NCBI GenBank assembly: GCA_030528385.1
Contig: JAUMYZ010000004.1
Coordinates: forward strand, 124,001-188,000
DNA from: Moraxella sp.
GTDB taxonomy: Bacteria; Pseudomonadota; Gammaproteobacteria; Pseudomonadales; Moraxellaceae
DNA: 64,000 bases
Direction of reading: 5' to 3'
In this document: positions 1 to 7,783 of the stretch, in pieces
How the letters are laid out: the number at the start of each line of letters is the position of its first letter
Position numbering within the stretch: position 1 is the first letter of the stretch
Made by a program: the position numbers and the translations under genes
The notes under the pieces: generated by a model
Told to the model about the DNA's origin: nothing
Database searches by the model: none
The model's input: the letters and a program-made list of their open reading frames with translations, nothing else

Positions 1-541
1 GACCGACTGCTCGGTAGACCAAGTGGTCAGCCACATTGAAAACCTAGAAGCGGATTTGGGCATTGCCCCAGAACGCGCTTATTCTGACGATTTGTGCGCA
101 GACACCTTGTTTGGCTCGCCCTTTTATTTGGTGTTGCCCGCCAGCCATCCCTTTGCCAACAAAGACCAACTGTGCTGGGCAGATTTGTTGAATGAGCGCC
201 TTATCACCCTAAATGGCCCTTTTATCAAAAGCCTACAAAATGAGCTGCCGTCCAACATCTCTGGTCGCATTTTCAATCCCGATTTTGAAGTCAATTTTTT
301 ATCCACCGCCCTTGGCATGACACGCATGGGCTTGGGCGTAACACTATGTCTGCTTTATGCCGCCGAATGGGTAGAACAAAACGGACTGATTATGCGCCCC
401 ATCACCGAACCTGTGGTGGAGCGCAAATTTTTACTCTATACCCACAAAAACCGCTCGCTGTCGCCCGCCGCTCTGGCGTTTAAGGAGTTTTTGCTTGCCA
501 ATGCCCATGAATTTTTGGTCAGCCAGCCCACCAGCGTTTGA
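1..541 (+). CDS. LysR-family transcriptional regulator, C-terminal part (5' end outside window)
   Basis: The frame is open from base 2, so the gene begins before the window and its N-terminal helix-turn-helix is not visible. What remains (about 180 residues) fits the effector-binding domain of LysR regulators: a segment ending LVLPASHPFA, then a WADLLNERLITL block, and the typical late GMTRMGLGVTLCLLYAAEWV stretch that lines the effector cleft. LysR proteins bind DNA as tetramers and respond to a small molecule; neither the ligand nor the target can be read from this part. The stop is at 539-541. The family call is firm and the specific role is unknown. Confidence 0.85.
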   Translation, partial: TDCSVDQVVSHIENLEADLGIAPERAYSDDLCADTLFGSPFYLVLPASHPFANKDQLCWADLLNERLITLNGPFIKSLQNELPSNISGRIFNPDFEVNFLSTALGMTRMGLGVTLCLLYAAEWVEQNGLIMRPITEPVVERKFLLYTHKNRSLSPAALAFKEFLLANAHEFLVSQPTSV

Positions 542-616
542 TTGGTTGAACTGATGGCAAGCAGGGTTGCTGACCAAAGCAGCTTTTGACGATATTGTAA
601 AAAAATGTAACAACTC

Positions 617-645
617 TTGATAAGAGCACGGAACTGTGTTATTTT
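617..645 (+). promoter_or_regulatory. Candidate sigma-70 promoter for the two small genes
   Basis: TTGATA (617-622) and TATTTT (640-645) are separated by 17 bases, about 60 bases upstream of the first small gene. This is a match by eye only. Confidence 0.4.
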
Positions 646-706
646 TCTGAAAAATAAAAATAAGCATTTATTGCAATTACAACATAATTACAAAAAGAGT
701 AAAATC

Positions 707-889
707 ATGAACAACAATGATAGTTTTGGCAATGACGATTTCATCACAACCGATATTGAAAGTTTCTCCGCATTCGCCACCCAAAAGATGAAAGAATGTC
801 CAAGCGCGTCTTTTAATAAATTGCTGTCTGAATTTCTCAAGACGCAACAGACAACACCAAACCCAAAAAACGTCCAACATCAACAATAA
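707..889 (+). CDS. Small hypothetical protein (60 aa), paralogue of the next gene
   Basis: The start chosen is ATG 707, preceded by AAGAG, instead of an upstream alternative start at 617, giving a 60-residue acidic, hydrophilic protein with no signal peptide or membrane segment. Residues from about 18 to 45 align with the product of the next gene: both show a pattern F-x-T-x-K-x-K-E-x-P, then about eight variable residues, then SEF. I do not recognise the family. The next gene begins 10 bases downstream with its own ribosome site, and a terminator follows it, so the two probably form one transcript. No function is proposed. Confidence 0.6.
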   Translation: MNNNDSFGNDDFITTDIESFSAFATQKMKECPSASFNKLLSEFLKTQQTTPNPKNVQHQQ

Positions 890-899
890 GGAGCACGCC

Positions 900-1115
900 A
901 TGAGCGATGTCAATTACCAAGAGTTTTATGAGTTCATCACAAAAAAAGCAAAAGAAGCACCACAGACAACAGTTACCCAAGCGGTGTCTGAATTTATACA
1001 GCGTGGCATTAAGGTAACACCGATGGAGATTGCCGAAGCAAACATGTCAGAAGAGCAACGAAACCGACGTATTACTGCCCAAATCCAGCAGCAACAAGGT
1101 ACACCCGTTCGCTAG
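900..1115 (+). CDS. Small hypothetical protein (71 aa), paralogue of the preceding gene
   Basis: ATG 900 follows a strong TAAGGAG ribosome site that overlaps the stop of the preceding gene. The 71-residue product is helical in character, rich in Q, E and K, and ends in a Gln-rich tail. Its first 40 residues resemble the preceding protein (F-I-T-K-K-A-K-E-A-P, then SEF), pointing to a tandem gene duplication. It has no membrane segment or signal peptide and no recognised domain. A strong hairpin terminator begins six bases after the stop, closing the two-gene unit. Confidence 0.65.
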   Translation: MSDVNYQEFYEFITKKAKEAPQTTVTQAVSEFIQRGIKVTPMEIAEANMSEEQRNRRITAQIQQQQGTPVR

Positions 1116-1120
1116 TTTAA

Positions 1121-1146
1121 GCCCGTCAATAGACGGGCTTTTTTTA
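1121..1146 (+). terminator. Rho-independent terminator after the small-gene pair
   Basis: GCCCGTC (1121-1127), a four-base loop, GACGGGC (1132-1138), then a run of seven T. Confidence 0.9.
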
Positions 1147-1150
1147 TGGC

Positions 1151-1179
1151 AAATTTTTGCTTTATTTTAGCAAAAATTT
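1151..1179. repeat. AT-rich perfect inverted repeat
   Basis: AAATTTTTGC (1151-1160) pairs perfectly with GCAAAAATTT (1170-1179) around a nine-base loop. It lies between the preceding terminator and the likely -10 (TATACT, 1205-1210) of the aminotransferase gene. It could be a regulatory site or a second weak terminator; the sequence alone does not decide. Confidence 0.5.
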
Positions 1180-1259
1180 CCTGCACAAAGGACAGATTTT
1201 AGGCTATACTGATGGGGTTTACTACCCTGATTTTTCACCCACAACCTAAGGAAAATCCT

Positions 1260-2456
1260 ATGTTTGAACACGTTACCCCCTATGCTGGCGACCCGATTTT
1301 GGGTTTGATGGACAAATTTGCCAACGACCCACGCACTGACATCAAAGTAAACCTTGGCGTGGGCGTGTACTATACCGAAGATGGCAAATTGCCTGTGCTT
1401 GAATGCGTCAAAACCGCCGAAAGCCAAATCGCCAACCCACCCCGCCCCCGTGGTTATCTGCCAATGGACGGCTTGGCAGGCTACAAAAAGGCGTGTCAAA
1501 ACTTACTGTTTGGGGCAGACAGCGACGTACTCAAACAAGAACGTGTGGCAACGATTGCCACGTTGGGTGGCTCTGGAGCATTAAAAGTAGGAGCGGACTT
1601 TATCCACGAATGGTTCCCGTCTGCCAAATGCTATGTGTCCAACCCCACATGGGGCAACCACATCAGTATCTTTGCAGGCGCAGGCATAGAAGTGGGCAAA
1701 TACCCCTACTACGACCCCGCCACCATCGGTGTCAAATTTGACGAATTGTGCGAGTTTTTCAAAGGCTTAAACAAACACGACGTGGTACTTTTGCACCCTT
1801 GTTGCCATAACCCCACAGGCGTGGATTTGAGTCGTGAGCAATGGGACATCGTGCTTGACATCATCAAAGACAAAGGACTCATTCCTTTTATGGACATCGC
1901 CTACCAAGGCTTTGGCGAAGACATGGAAGCGGACGTTTATGCCATTCGCCGTGCGGTAGAAATGGGCTTGACCGTCTTTGTATCTAACTCATTTTCCAAA
2001 AACTTATCGCTCTACGGCGAGCGTGTCGGCGGTCTGTCAGTGGTTTGCCCCAGCAAAGACGAAGCCGATACCGTCTTAGGTCAGCTTAAATTTACCGTCC
2101 GTCGTATTTATTCTAGCCCGCCATCGCACGGCAACAACGTGGTAGACATCGTCATGAACGATGAAGACCTGTACAATCAATGGGTTGGCGAAGTCTATGA
2201 AATGCGCGACCGTATCCGTGATATGCGTCAAAAACTCCAAGACACCCTGTCTGCCAAACTGCCCGAACGTGATTTTAGCTACTTTACCAAACAGCGTGGC
2301 ATGTTTAGCTTTACAGGGCTCACCGCCGAGCAAGTGGCGCGCCTGCAAGCTGAATTTGCCATTTATATGGTGGACAATGGGCGTATGTGTCTGGCGGGGC
2401 TCAACAACCAAAACGTTGAGTATGTCGCCAACGCCTTTGCCGAAGTGCTAAAATAA
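1260..2456 (+). CDS. tyrB: Aromatic/aspartate aminotransferase (class I, PLP)
   Basis: This is a PLP-dependent class I aminotransferase of 398 residues, the usual length for the AspC/TyrB group, acting in the cytoplasm on aspartate and/or tyrosine and phenylalanine with 2-oxoglutarate. Hallmarks are the N-terminal VNLGVGVYYTEDG, HPCCHNPTGVD at the cofactor pocket, the Schiff-base lysine at residue 247 within SNSFSKN, and GERVGGL just after. ATG 1260 is chosen over an upstream alternative at 1212 because AAGGAAA sits seven bases before it and the family starts at M-F-E. A hairpin terminator follows. AspC and TyrB cannot be told apart reliably by eye, so the substrate range is inferred. Confidence 0.9.
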   Translation: MFEHVTPYAGDPILGLMDKFANDPRTDIKVNLGVGVYYTEDGKLPVLECVKTAESQIANPPRPRGYLPMDGLAGYKKACQNLLFGADSDVLKQERVATIATLGGSGALKVGADFIHEWFPSAKCYVSNPTWGNHISIFAGAGIEVGKYPYYDPATIGVKFDELCEFFKGLNKHDVVLLHPCCHNPTGVDLSREQWDIVLDIIKDKGLIPFMDIAYQGFGEDMEADVYAIRRAVEMGLTVFVSNSFSKNLSLYGERVGGLSVVCPSKDEADTVLGQLKFTVRRIYSSPPSHGNNVVDIVMNDEDLYNQWVGEVYEMRDRIRDMRQKLQDTLSAKLPERDFSYFTKQRGMFSFTGLTAEQVARLQAEFAIYMVDNGRMCLAGLNNQNVEYVANAFAEVLK

Positions 2457-2466
2457 ACCCAGCCAA

Positions 2467-2494
2467 AGCCATTTGCCCACGCAAGTGGCTTTTT
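2467..2494 (+). terminator. Rho-independent terminator after tyrB
   Basis: AGCCATTTGC (2467-2476) pairs with GCAAGTGGCT (2481-2490), one G-T pair, followed by TTTT. Confidence 0.8.
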
Positions 2495-2566
2495 ATTACT
2501 TTTTATTATAAGCAATTTATCGCAAGCTGATTGATTGTAATAGCAGTTTATCGCAACCAAGTTTAT

Positions 2567-3073
2567 ATGGCAAAATCATCACCCGTGCTTCGCCGTCTGC
2601 TTATGGCATTGGCACGCCGTTTGCTGCGTTTTGGCGTGTTTGTATTGTTCTGGACGATATGTGCTACGCTGTATTATCAATTTGCCAAGCCTGATTTTAG
2701 ACCCGCCACCCATATCAGCTATTTTGGTATTTGTGCTGACAAAATAGGCGACAGCTCTGATGACTTTCCTGTTCACCCCTTAGAGCAAATCCAACAAAAC
2801 CCCAACGCTTATCGGCTGTGCGACACGCCCAGACAATGGCAATCTGACAATGTCCACGCCAACCACCTACGCATGGAGCTTAGCCAACGCAGCGATGGCA
2901 ATTGGTATTTAAAGCAATGGACAGACAGTATGAGCGACCCATTTGAAACCATCTATCACCTAGATGGCAATACCATCACCCCACTGTTTTATCGCAGTGG
3001 CACACAGCTGACACGGACAATCGGTATCTTTTTTGGGCTGTTTTTGGGCTTGGGGCTAAGCAGGCTTTTTTGA
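2567..3073 (+). CDS. Hypothetical membrane protein with two terminal TM segments
   Basis: The 168-residue product has a basic N-terminus (LARRLLRF), a membrane helix at about 20-38 (VFVLFWTICATLYY), a polar domain of about 100 residues containing C-x-D-K-I and the phrase NWYLKQWTDSMSDPF, and a C-terminal hydrophobic, glycine-rich helix (FFGLFLGLGLSRLF). The middle domain would face the periplasm if both ends are cytoplasmic. ATG 2567 is favoured over an in-frame alternative at 2531 because the extra residues look like upstream spacer, though neither has a strong ribosome site. I do not recognise the family. The next gene starts 28 bases downstream. Confidence 0.65.
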   Translation: MAKSSPVLRRLLMALARRLLRFGVFVLFWTICATLYYQFAKPDFRPATHISYFGICADKIGDSSDDFPVHPLEQIQQNPNAYRLCDTPRQWQSDNVHANHLRMELSQRSDGNWYLKQWTDSMSDPFETIYHLDGNTITPLFYRSGTQLTRTIGIFFGLFLGLGLSRLF

Positions 3074-3101
3074 TGGTTTTGGTATCAATTTTATAAAAAA
3101 T

Positions 3102-3740
3102 ATGATGAATAACGCATTTTTCTTTCTACAAAAACAGTGGCAAAGCCTTTGGCAGGGCGATAATTATGATGTCTTGTTTGACACGCTTGTCGCTCATTAT
3201 ACTAAGAGTCATCGCCATTATCATAATCTCACCCATCTGCACGAGTGCTTTGTCCATTTTGACAATGTCAAGGACAAGCTACAACGCCCCAAAGTGGTCG
3301 CTTTGGCACTGTTTTATCATGATGTGATTTATGAGCCCAACAGCCACACCAACGAGATAGACAGTGCCAACTTTGCCAAAACAGCCCTAATGGGCAAAAT
3401 CAGCCAAGACGATGTGGATAAAATTTGTGCTTATATTGTTGCCACCCAGCACCATCAAAACACGCTTAGGTTTACAGATTTGGATTATCTTTTAGACATG
3501 GATTTGGCAATTTTGGGGGCAGATAAGGGCAGATTTGACGAATACAACACCCAAATCCGCCAAGAATATGCGTGGGTTGATGACACCCTTTATCACACAA
3601 AACGCCGTCAAGTCTTACAGCGTTTTTATCAGCAATCACCGCTATTTATCACGCCTTATTTTTACAACTTACTAGAAACCCAAGCCAAGCAAAATTTGGG
3701 GCGGGTTTTGGGTAGCAATCAAATGCTTCATAAACCATAA
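3102..3740 (+). CDS. HD-superfamily metal-dependent phosphohydrolase-like protein
   Basis: This 212-residue protein resembles the predicted HD-superfamily hydrolases of the COG4339 type. Visible metal-ligand candidates are H-Y-H-N-L-T-H at about 39-45, the YHD core of FYHDVIYEP at about 73-80, and ATQHH near 115, then a conserved-looking D-x-D-L-A-I-L-G. Two adjacent ATG codons occur at 3102 and 3105; the ribosome site is poor in this AT-rich stretch. HD proteins hydrolyse phosphate esters, often of nucleotides, but the substrate is unknown here. It may be co-transcribed with the membrane protein upstream and ends at a bidirectional terminator. Confidence 0.8.
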   Translation: MMNNAFFFLQKQWQSLWQGDNYDVLFDTLVAHYTKSHRHYHNLTHLHECFVHFDNVKDKLQRPKVVALALFYHDVIYEPNSHTNEIDSANFAKTALMGKISQDDVDKICAYIVATQHHQNTLRFTDLDYLLDMDLAILGADKGRFDEYNTQIRQEYAWVDDTLYHTKRRQVLQRFYQQSPLFITPYFYNLLETQAKQNLGRVLGSNQMLHKP

Positions 3741-3768
3741 AAAAGACAGCCATTTTGACTGTCTTTTT
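3741..3768. terminator. Bidirectional terminator between convergent genes
   Basis: AAAAGACAG (3741-3749) and CTGTCTTTT (3759-3767) form a hairpin with T-runs on both strands, serving the HD-domain gene on the plus strand and the PH-domain gene on the minus strand. Confidence 0.85.
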
Positions 3769-3773
3769 GTGCC

Positions 3774-4424
3774 TTAGCCCCGCAAATAATGCTCAAATAC
3801 CGCCCCAAAATCGTACTGGCGGATTTGCGCCAGTCTCTGATTGTAACCCGCTTCCACTTGGGCGACCGTTTGGTTAATGATGTCGGGCAGATTTAAAATC
3901 ACCGTCTCTGGCATGTCTTTTAGATTAAACATGCCCACCACACTATCAAAGGATTTGTTTAAAATATGCTCATTGCATTTGATGGTGGCACATTTGTCAG
4001 CGATGGCACTTAGGGCTTTATAAATATCACGCACGCCTTCTATTTGGGCTTTATCAATGTCAATGCTAAAACTGACCGCTCCACTTGATTTGCCCGAAGG
4101 TGTGCCAAGCAAAGTAAATTTTAGCTCCACGTCCAAATCCATCGTACCTGCGGTCTCTATCATGACAGTACTTGGGGCATAATAGCGGTAGGGATAGCGT
4201 TTGAGCAAGCGTTTTTTGCTGGTGGCGGACTGTCCGTCCAAATGGATAAATGCCAAATTGGTAAAACAATATTCGTCCGATTTGGATTTGATGACAAAAT
4301 AAATTTTTTCGTTGTCTTCATGAAAAATATAATCATCAATGTCAGTTTGGTTAAACTGGCTTGGTGGTATGATTTTACCGATGTCCGACAAACCCAGTGC
4401 GTCTGAAGCAAAATTTTTAAACAT
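3774..4424 (-). CDS. Bacterial PH-domain protein (YvbH/DUF1696 type)
   Basis: The 216-residue protein opens with the signature of the bacterial pleckstrin-homology family related to Bacillus YvbH: M-F-K-N-F-A-S-D-A-L-G-L-S-D-I-G-K-I-I, then EKIYFVIKSKSDEYCFTN and a basic KKRLLKRYPYR strand. The N-terminal 130 residues form the PH-like fold; the rest is a helical tail. There is no signal peptide, so it is probably cytoplasmic. The molecular role of this family is not established. It is a single gene, convergent with the HD-domain gene and upstream of the dcw terminator. Start ATG 4424 follows AAGGAAAT on the minus strand. Confidence 0.8.
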   Translation of the reverse strand: MFKNFASDALGLSDIGKIIPPSQFNQTDIDDYIFHEDNEKIYFVIKSKSDEYCFTNLAFIHLDGQSATSKKRLLKRYPYRYYAPSTVMIETAGTMDLDVELKFTLLGTPSGKSSGAVSFSIDIDKAQIEGVRDIYKALSAIADKCATIKCNEHILNKSFDSVVGMFNLKDMPETVILNLPDIINQTVAQVEAGYNQRLAQIRQYDFGAVFEHYLRG

Positions 4425-4515
4425 CGTTATTTCCTTAACAGTTACAGTTGATGTGGCGGTTTTATCTTAGCAAAACCTTGATTGTTTGTACACTGTTTTA
4501 TACATTGCCAAAAAC

Positions 4516-4543
4516 AAAAAGACACAACCAAGCGTGTCTTTTT
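4516..4543 (-). terminator. Terminator of the dcw gene cluster (after mraY)
   Basis: AAAAAGACAC (4516-4525) and GTGTCTTTTT (4534-4543), an eight-base loop, with T-runs in both directions. It lies 13 bases past the mraY stop. Confidence 0.85.
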
Positions 4544-4556
4544 ATTGATTTGTCCA

Positions 4557-5666
4557 TCACCGCAATTTGAGCGTCAATAGCCCCAGCACCACCAAAACAA
4601 TGCACACAATCCAAAAACGCACCACCACTTTGGTTTCTTTTAAGCCCTTTTCTTCAAAATGATGGTGCAACGGTGCCATCAAAAAAATGCGTTTTTTACG
4701 CAGTTTGTACGAGCCAACTTGCAACATCACCGATACCGCTTCGGCAACGAACACCCCACCCATGACGATAAATGCCAGCTCTTGGCGGGTCATCACCGCC
4801 ATTGTCCCTAGCATACCACCCAAGGACAACGCCCCCACATCGCCCATAAACACATCGGCAGGGGCGGCGTTGTGCCACAAAAAGCCCAAACACGCCCCAA
4901 TCATGGACGCACACACCACCACCACTTCGCCATTATAGGCAATATACGGCACGTTCATATAATCCGCCCACACATGGTGTCCAGAGATATAAGCAAACAC
5001 CCCAAACCCTGCCGACACCAGCACCACAGGCAGTGCCACCAGTCCGTCCAAACCATCGGTGAGATTGACGGCATTGGACGAGCCATTGATGGTAAAATAC
5101 GTCAGCACCATAAACCCGAGCCCAAAGGGAATGGCAGACAGCGGAATGACCCTGTCTTTAAACATCGGAATGAGCACATCTTGCATGGCGTGCATGGTGG
5201 CGGTGTCTTGCTGGGTGGCAATATAATACAGCGACCCGCCTGCAATGAGTGCCCCCACCGACAGCCAAAAATATTTTTTGCGGGCGATTAAGCCTTGGGG
5301 GTTTTTGTGCTTGATTTTTAGCCAATCGTCTGCCCAACCAACCGCCCCAAAAATCACCATCACCACCATCAAAATCCACACATAAGGGTTGGACAAATCC
5401 GCCCATGCCAAAGTAGAAATGCCTATCGCCGCCAAAATCAGCACCCCACCCATGGTTGGCGTGCCTTGTTTGGCAAGGTGGGTTTTAGGACCATCATCAC
5501 GCACCGCTTGACCGTATTTGAGCGTTCGCAGATAGTTGATGACAGGCTTGCCCGCCAGCACCACAATGAGCATACTCATCATCACCGCCAGCAAACTGCG
5601 CAGTGCCAGCGAGCCAATCGTCTGACTTCTTAATAAATCCAAATAATCAATCAACCAATACAACAT
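4557..5666 (-). CDS. mraY: Phospho-N-acetylmuramoyl-pentapeptide transferase
   Basis: MraY transfers phospho-MurNAc-pentapeptide to undecaprenyl phosphate, making lipid I at the inner face of the membrane. The protein is 369 residues with about ten hydrophobic segments, the usual size. Landmarks are the early [14 protein letters not shown] loop, GWADDWLK with the catalytic Asp pair, [24 protein letters not shown] and the late [11 protein letters not shown] loop. It starts two bases after murF ends, so it is tightly coupled, and it is the last gene before the terminator. In many bacteria murD, ftsW and murG follow mraY; here they do not. Confidence 0.97.
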   Translation of the reverse strand: MLYWLIDYLDLLRSQTIGSLALRSLLAVMMSMLIVVLAGKPVINYLRTLKYGQAVRDDGPKTHLAKQGTPTMGGVLILAAIGISTLAWADLSNPYVWILMVVMVIFGAVGWADDWLKIKHKNPQGLIARKKYFWLSVGALIAGGSLYYIATQQDTATMHAMQDVLIPMFKDRVIPLSAIPFGLGFMVLTYFTINGSSNAVNLTDGLDGLVALPVVLVSAGFGVFAYISGHHVWADYMNVPYIAYNGEVVVVCASMIGACLGFLWHNAAPADVFMGDVGALSLGGMLGTMAVMTRQELAFIVMGGVFVAEAVSVMLQVGSYKLRKKRIFLMAPLHHHFEEKGLKETKVVVRFWIVCIVLVVLGLLTLKLR

Positions 5667-5668
5667 AA

Positions 5669-7153
5669 CTATTCACCCGCCATCAGTGCTTCAATCAGCG
5701 TTTCCATGCGTGCCATACGCGACCCCTTAAACAGCACCGCAGACGGCGTGTTAAGCAGTTGTTTTAATCGTGTTAATAAGTCATCTTTATCATCAAAATG
5801 CTCTGCCATGCCCGCTTGTTTGGCGTTGATAGCGTCCGTGCAGTGCTTCATCAGCTCACCCACCGTCAGCACTTTGTCCACAGCAAATTCTGACAGTGCC
5901 TGCCCCAGTTTGGTGTGTTCGCCCACCGCTCCATCACCCAGCTCAGCAATGTCGCCCAGCACCAAGATTTTTTGAGCCGTTTCGGCTGTCAAGACCTGTG
6001 CCGCCGCCAAAATAGAATTGGGATTGGCATTATAAGTGTCATCAATGAGCGTATGCTCACCAAATGCCATACGCGTTAGCCGTCCTTTGGGGGGTGCGGC
6101 ACGCTCCAAACCCGATTTTATCTTGTCTAATGGCACGCCCAAAGCAACAGCACAGCTTGCCGCCGCCAAAGCATTACTGACATTATGCTCACCGACAAAG
6201 GATAAATTAACACTTGTACTGTCAATCTCGTCCACCGCCAAATTTGCCACCAGCTCAAAGCTGCTGTGCGTGGGGTGCAATTCTATGTCATCGGCAAAGA
6301 CATCGCCCATCACTTGCACGCTGTCTAGGCTCTCTACATAGGCTTTTTCATCATCGGATAAATGCGACCAATCAATCGGGGCTTTATCAAAAGGCACACT
6401 GGTCTCGCCAAAGCTCATCTCACGCTTGCCAAGGCGGTAGGCTTCCCCCCGCAAAAATTCAAAATAATCATCGCCTAGGGGCATAATCGCCACGCCATTC
6501 TCGCCAAGCCCCTGAAAAATCTCCGCTTTGGCACGGGCAATGTTGTCTCGTCCGCCAAATTCCCCCAAATGAGCCGTGCCAATGTTTAGCACACACGCCA
6601 CATCAGGACGTACCAAAGACGCCGTATAAGCAATCTCGCCGACGTGGTTTGCCCCCAACTCCAACACGGCAAATCTGTGCTCATCGGTGAGTTCTAACAG
6701 CATCATTGGCACACCAAGGTCGTTGTTTAAATTGCCACGCGTGAGTAAAGTCGGAGCAAGCTGACCAAAAATACTGCCAAGCATTTCTTTGCTGCTGGTT
6801 TTGCCCGATGAGCCTGTCAGGGCAATCACCGTCAAATCAGGGTGGACATCACGGCGGTATTTGCCAAGTTTACCCAAGGCTAGGTGGGTATCACTGACGA
6901 CAATTTGAGCAAATTCGCCGACCTGACGGCTGGTAATCGCCAACACCGCCCCCTTGTCAAAGGCGGCAGCGACATAATCATGCCCATCAAAATTGTCACC
7001 CTTTAATGCCAAAAAAATATCGCCCTGCTCTATGGTGCGGGTGTCGGTGGTGATTTTTTGGCTGTGAGTAAAATCATCGCCATTATGCCAAATGGGATTT
7101 AGCTCGGTGAGTGCCTGTGTGAGATTATCGTTTTGCCAGATATAGGGGGTCAT
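5669..7153 (-). CDS. murF: UDP-MurNAc-tripeptide--D-Ala-D-Ala ligase
   Basis: MurF adds D-Ala-D-Ala to the peptidoglycan precursor in the cytoplasm, using ATP. The 494-residue protein has an N-terminal UDP-binding domain with [17 protein letters not shown], the ATP P-loop [11 protein letters not shown] near residue 115, the [10 protein letters not shown] block, and [10 protein letters not shown] starting the C-terminal domain. ATG 7153 follows AAAGAGA. Its upstream neighbour is not murE directly but a toxin-antitoxin pair whose toxin stop lies 10 bases before this start; murF therefore probably depends on transcription running through vapBC. Confidence 0.97.
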   Translation of the reverse strand: MTPYIWQNDNLTQALTELNPIWHNGDDFTHSQKITTDTRTIEQGDIFLALKGDNFDGHDYVAAAFDKGAVLAITSRQVGEFAQIVVSDTHLALGKLGKYRRDVHPDLTVIALTGSSGKTSSKEMLGSIFGQLAPTLLTRGNLNNDLGVPMMLLELTDEHRFAVLELGANHVGEIAYTASLVRPDVACVLNIGTAHLGEFGGRDNIARAKAEIFQGLGENGVAIMPLGDDYFEFLRGEAYRLGKREMSFGETSVPFDKAPIDWSHLSDDEKAYVESLDSVQVMGDVFADDIELHPTHSSFELVANLAVDEIDSTSVNLSFVGEHNVSNALAAASCAVALGVPLDKIKSGLERAAPPKGRLTRMAFGEHTLIDDTYNANPNSILAAAQVLTAETAQKILVLGDIAELGDGAVGEHTKLGQALSEFAVDKVLTVGELMKHCTDAINAKQAGMAEHFDDKDDLLTRLKQLLNTPSAVLFKGSRMARMETLIEALMAGE

Positions 7154-7162
7154 GGTGTCTCT

Positions 7163-7546
7163 TTAATTGGTTTGAGTGATTTGATTAAAAATACGTTGCA
7201 ATTTTTCATCAAACGTAATCAACTGCAAGTTATAACTATTTGCCGTTGCCAAAATCAAAGCGTCAGGCAATTTCATTTTATGATTTTTACGCAGCGTAAT
7301 GGTTGTTTCTATAATATTATCCGTTAGGGCAAGTCGCCCGCCAAGCCTGCCAAATAACATACGCAAATTATGTTCGTCTTGCTCGCTTATGTGTCCAAAA
7401 TCAATAACTTTGGCATAGCTAATCACGCTGTATGCACAGCTTTCAAATTGCAAATCGTGCTGTTTGATTAAATCAAAGGCAATGTCTTTTCTGGCATACC
7501 AACCAATGATAAAACAGCTGTCCAATAAAAACTTAACGCCATTCAT
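7163..7546 (-). CDS. vapC: PIN-domain toxin, VapC-like ribonuclease
   Basis: The 127-residue product matches the PIN domain fold of VapC toxins, which cleave RNA (often initiator tRNA or rRNA loops) with Mg2+. Acidic active-site candidates are D10 in KFLLDSCFI, the Asp in LPDALILATA, and the Asp in LITFDEKL. ATG 7546 is preferred to a further upstream alternative because it restores normal family length and overlaps the antitoxin gene by 14 bases, a usual toxin-antitoxin arrangement. It is co-oriented with and embedded in the dcw genes, 10 bases before murF. Target RNA and activity are not predictable. Confidence 0.85.
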   Translation of the reverse strand: MNGVKFLLDSCFIIGWYARKDIAFDLIKQHDLQFESCAYSVISYAKVIDFGHISEQDEHNLRMLFGRLGGRLALTDNIIETTITLRKNHKMKLPDALILATANSYNLQLITFDEKLQRIFNQITQTN

Positions 7547-7754
7547 CACGCCATTGCCTTTGTAATGCCACCATATCATAGTCATCAAAGCTATCAGACC
7601 TTGGCAAGGACATGACCGCTTCAATCATCGGATTGCTCTGATATTGTTCTTGTTTTGCCCAATTTTCAATCAAATCACTGACGCTGATTTGTTTGGATTT
7701 GGCTTGGGCGATGATTAAATTTTCAATATGCACTGGCAAATCAATAATCATCAT
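7533..7754 (-). CDS. vapB: VapB-like antitoxin
   Basis: The 73-residue protein lies immediately upstream of, and overlaps, the PIN toxin. Its N-terminal half (DLPVHIENLIIAQAK, then SVSDLIENW) has a strand-helix-helix pattern like ribbon-helix-helix antitoxins, and the acidic, aromatic C-terminus (DSFDDYDM...RQWRDEWR) resembles toxin-wrapping tails. It probably binds VapC and autoregulates. It starts 29 bases after murE with AAGGAAAA before the ATG. There is no clear promoter in that short gap, but one within the end of murE cannot be excluded. Assignment rests on position and general form, because antitoxins diverge quickly. Confidence 0.75.
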   Translation of the reverse strand: MMIIDLPVHIENLIIAQAKSKQISVSDLIENWAKQEQYQSNPMIEAVMSLPRSDSFDDYDMVALQRQWRDEWR

Positions 7755-7783
7755 TTTTCCTTATTTAAAATTTTATTGATGGC

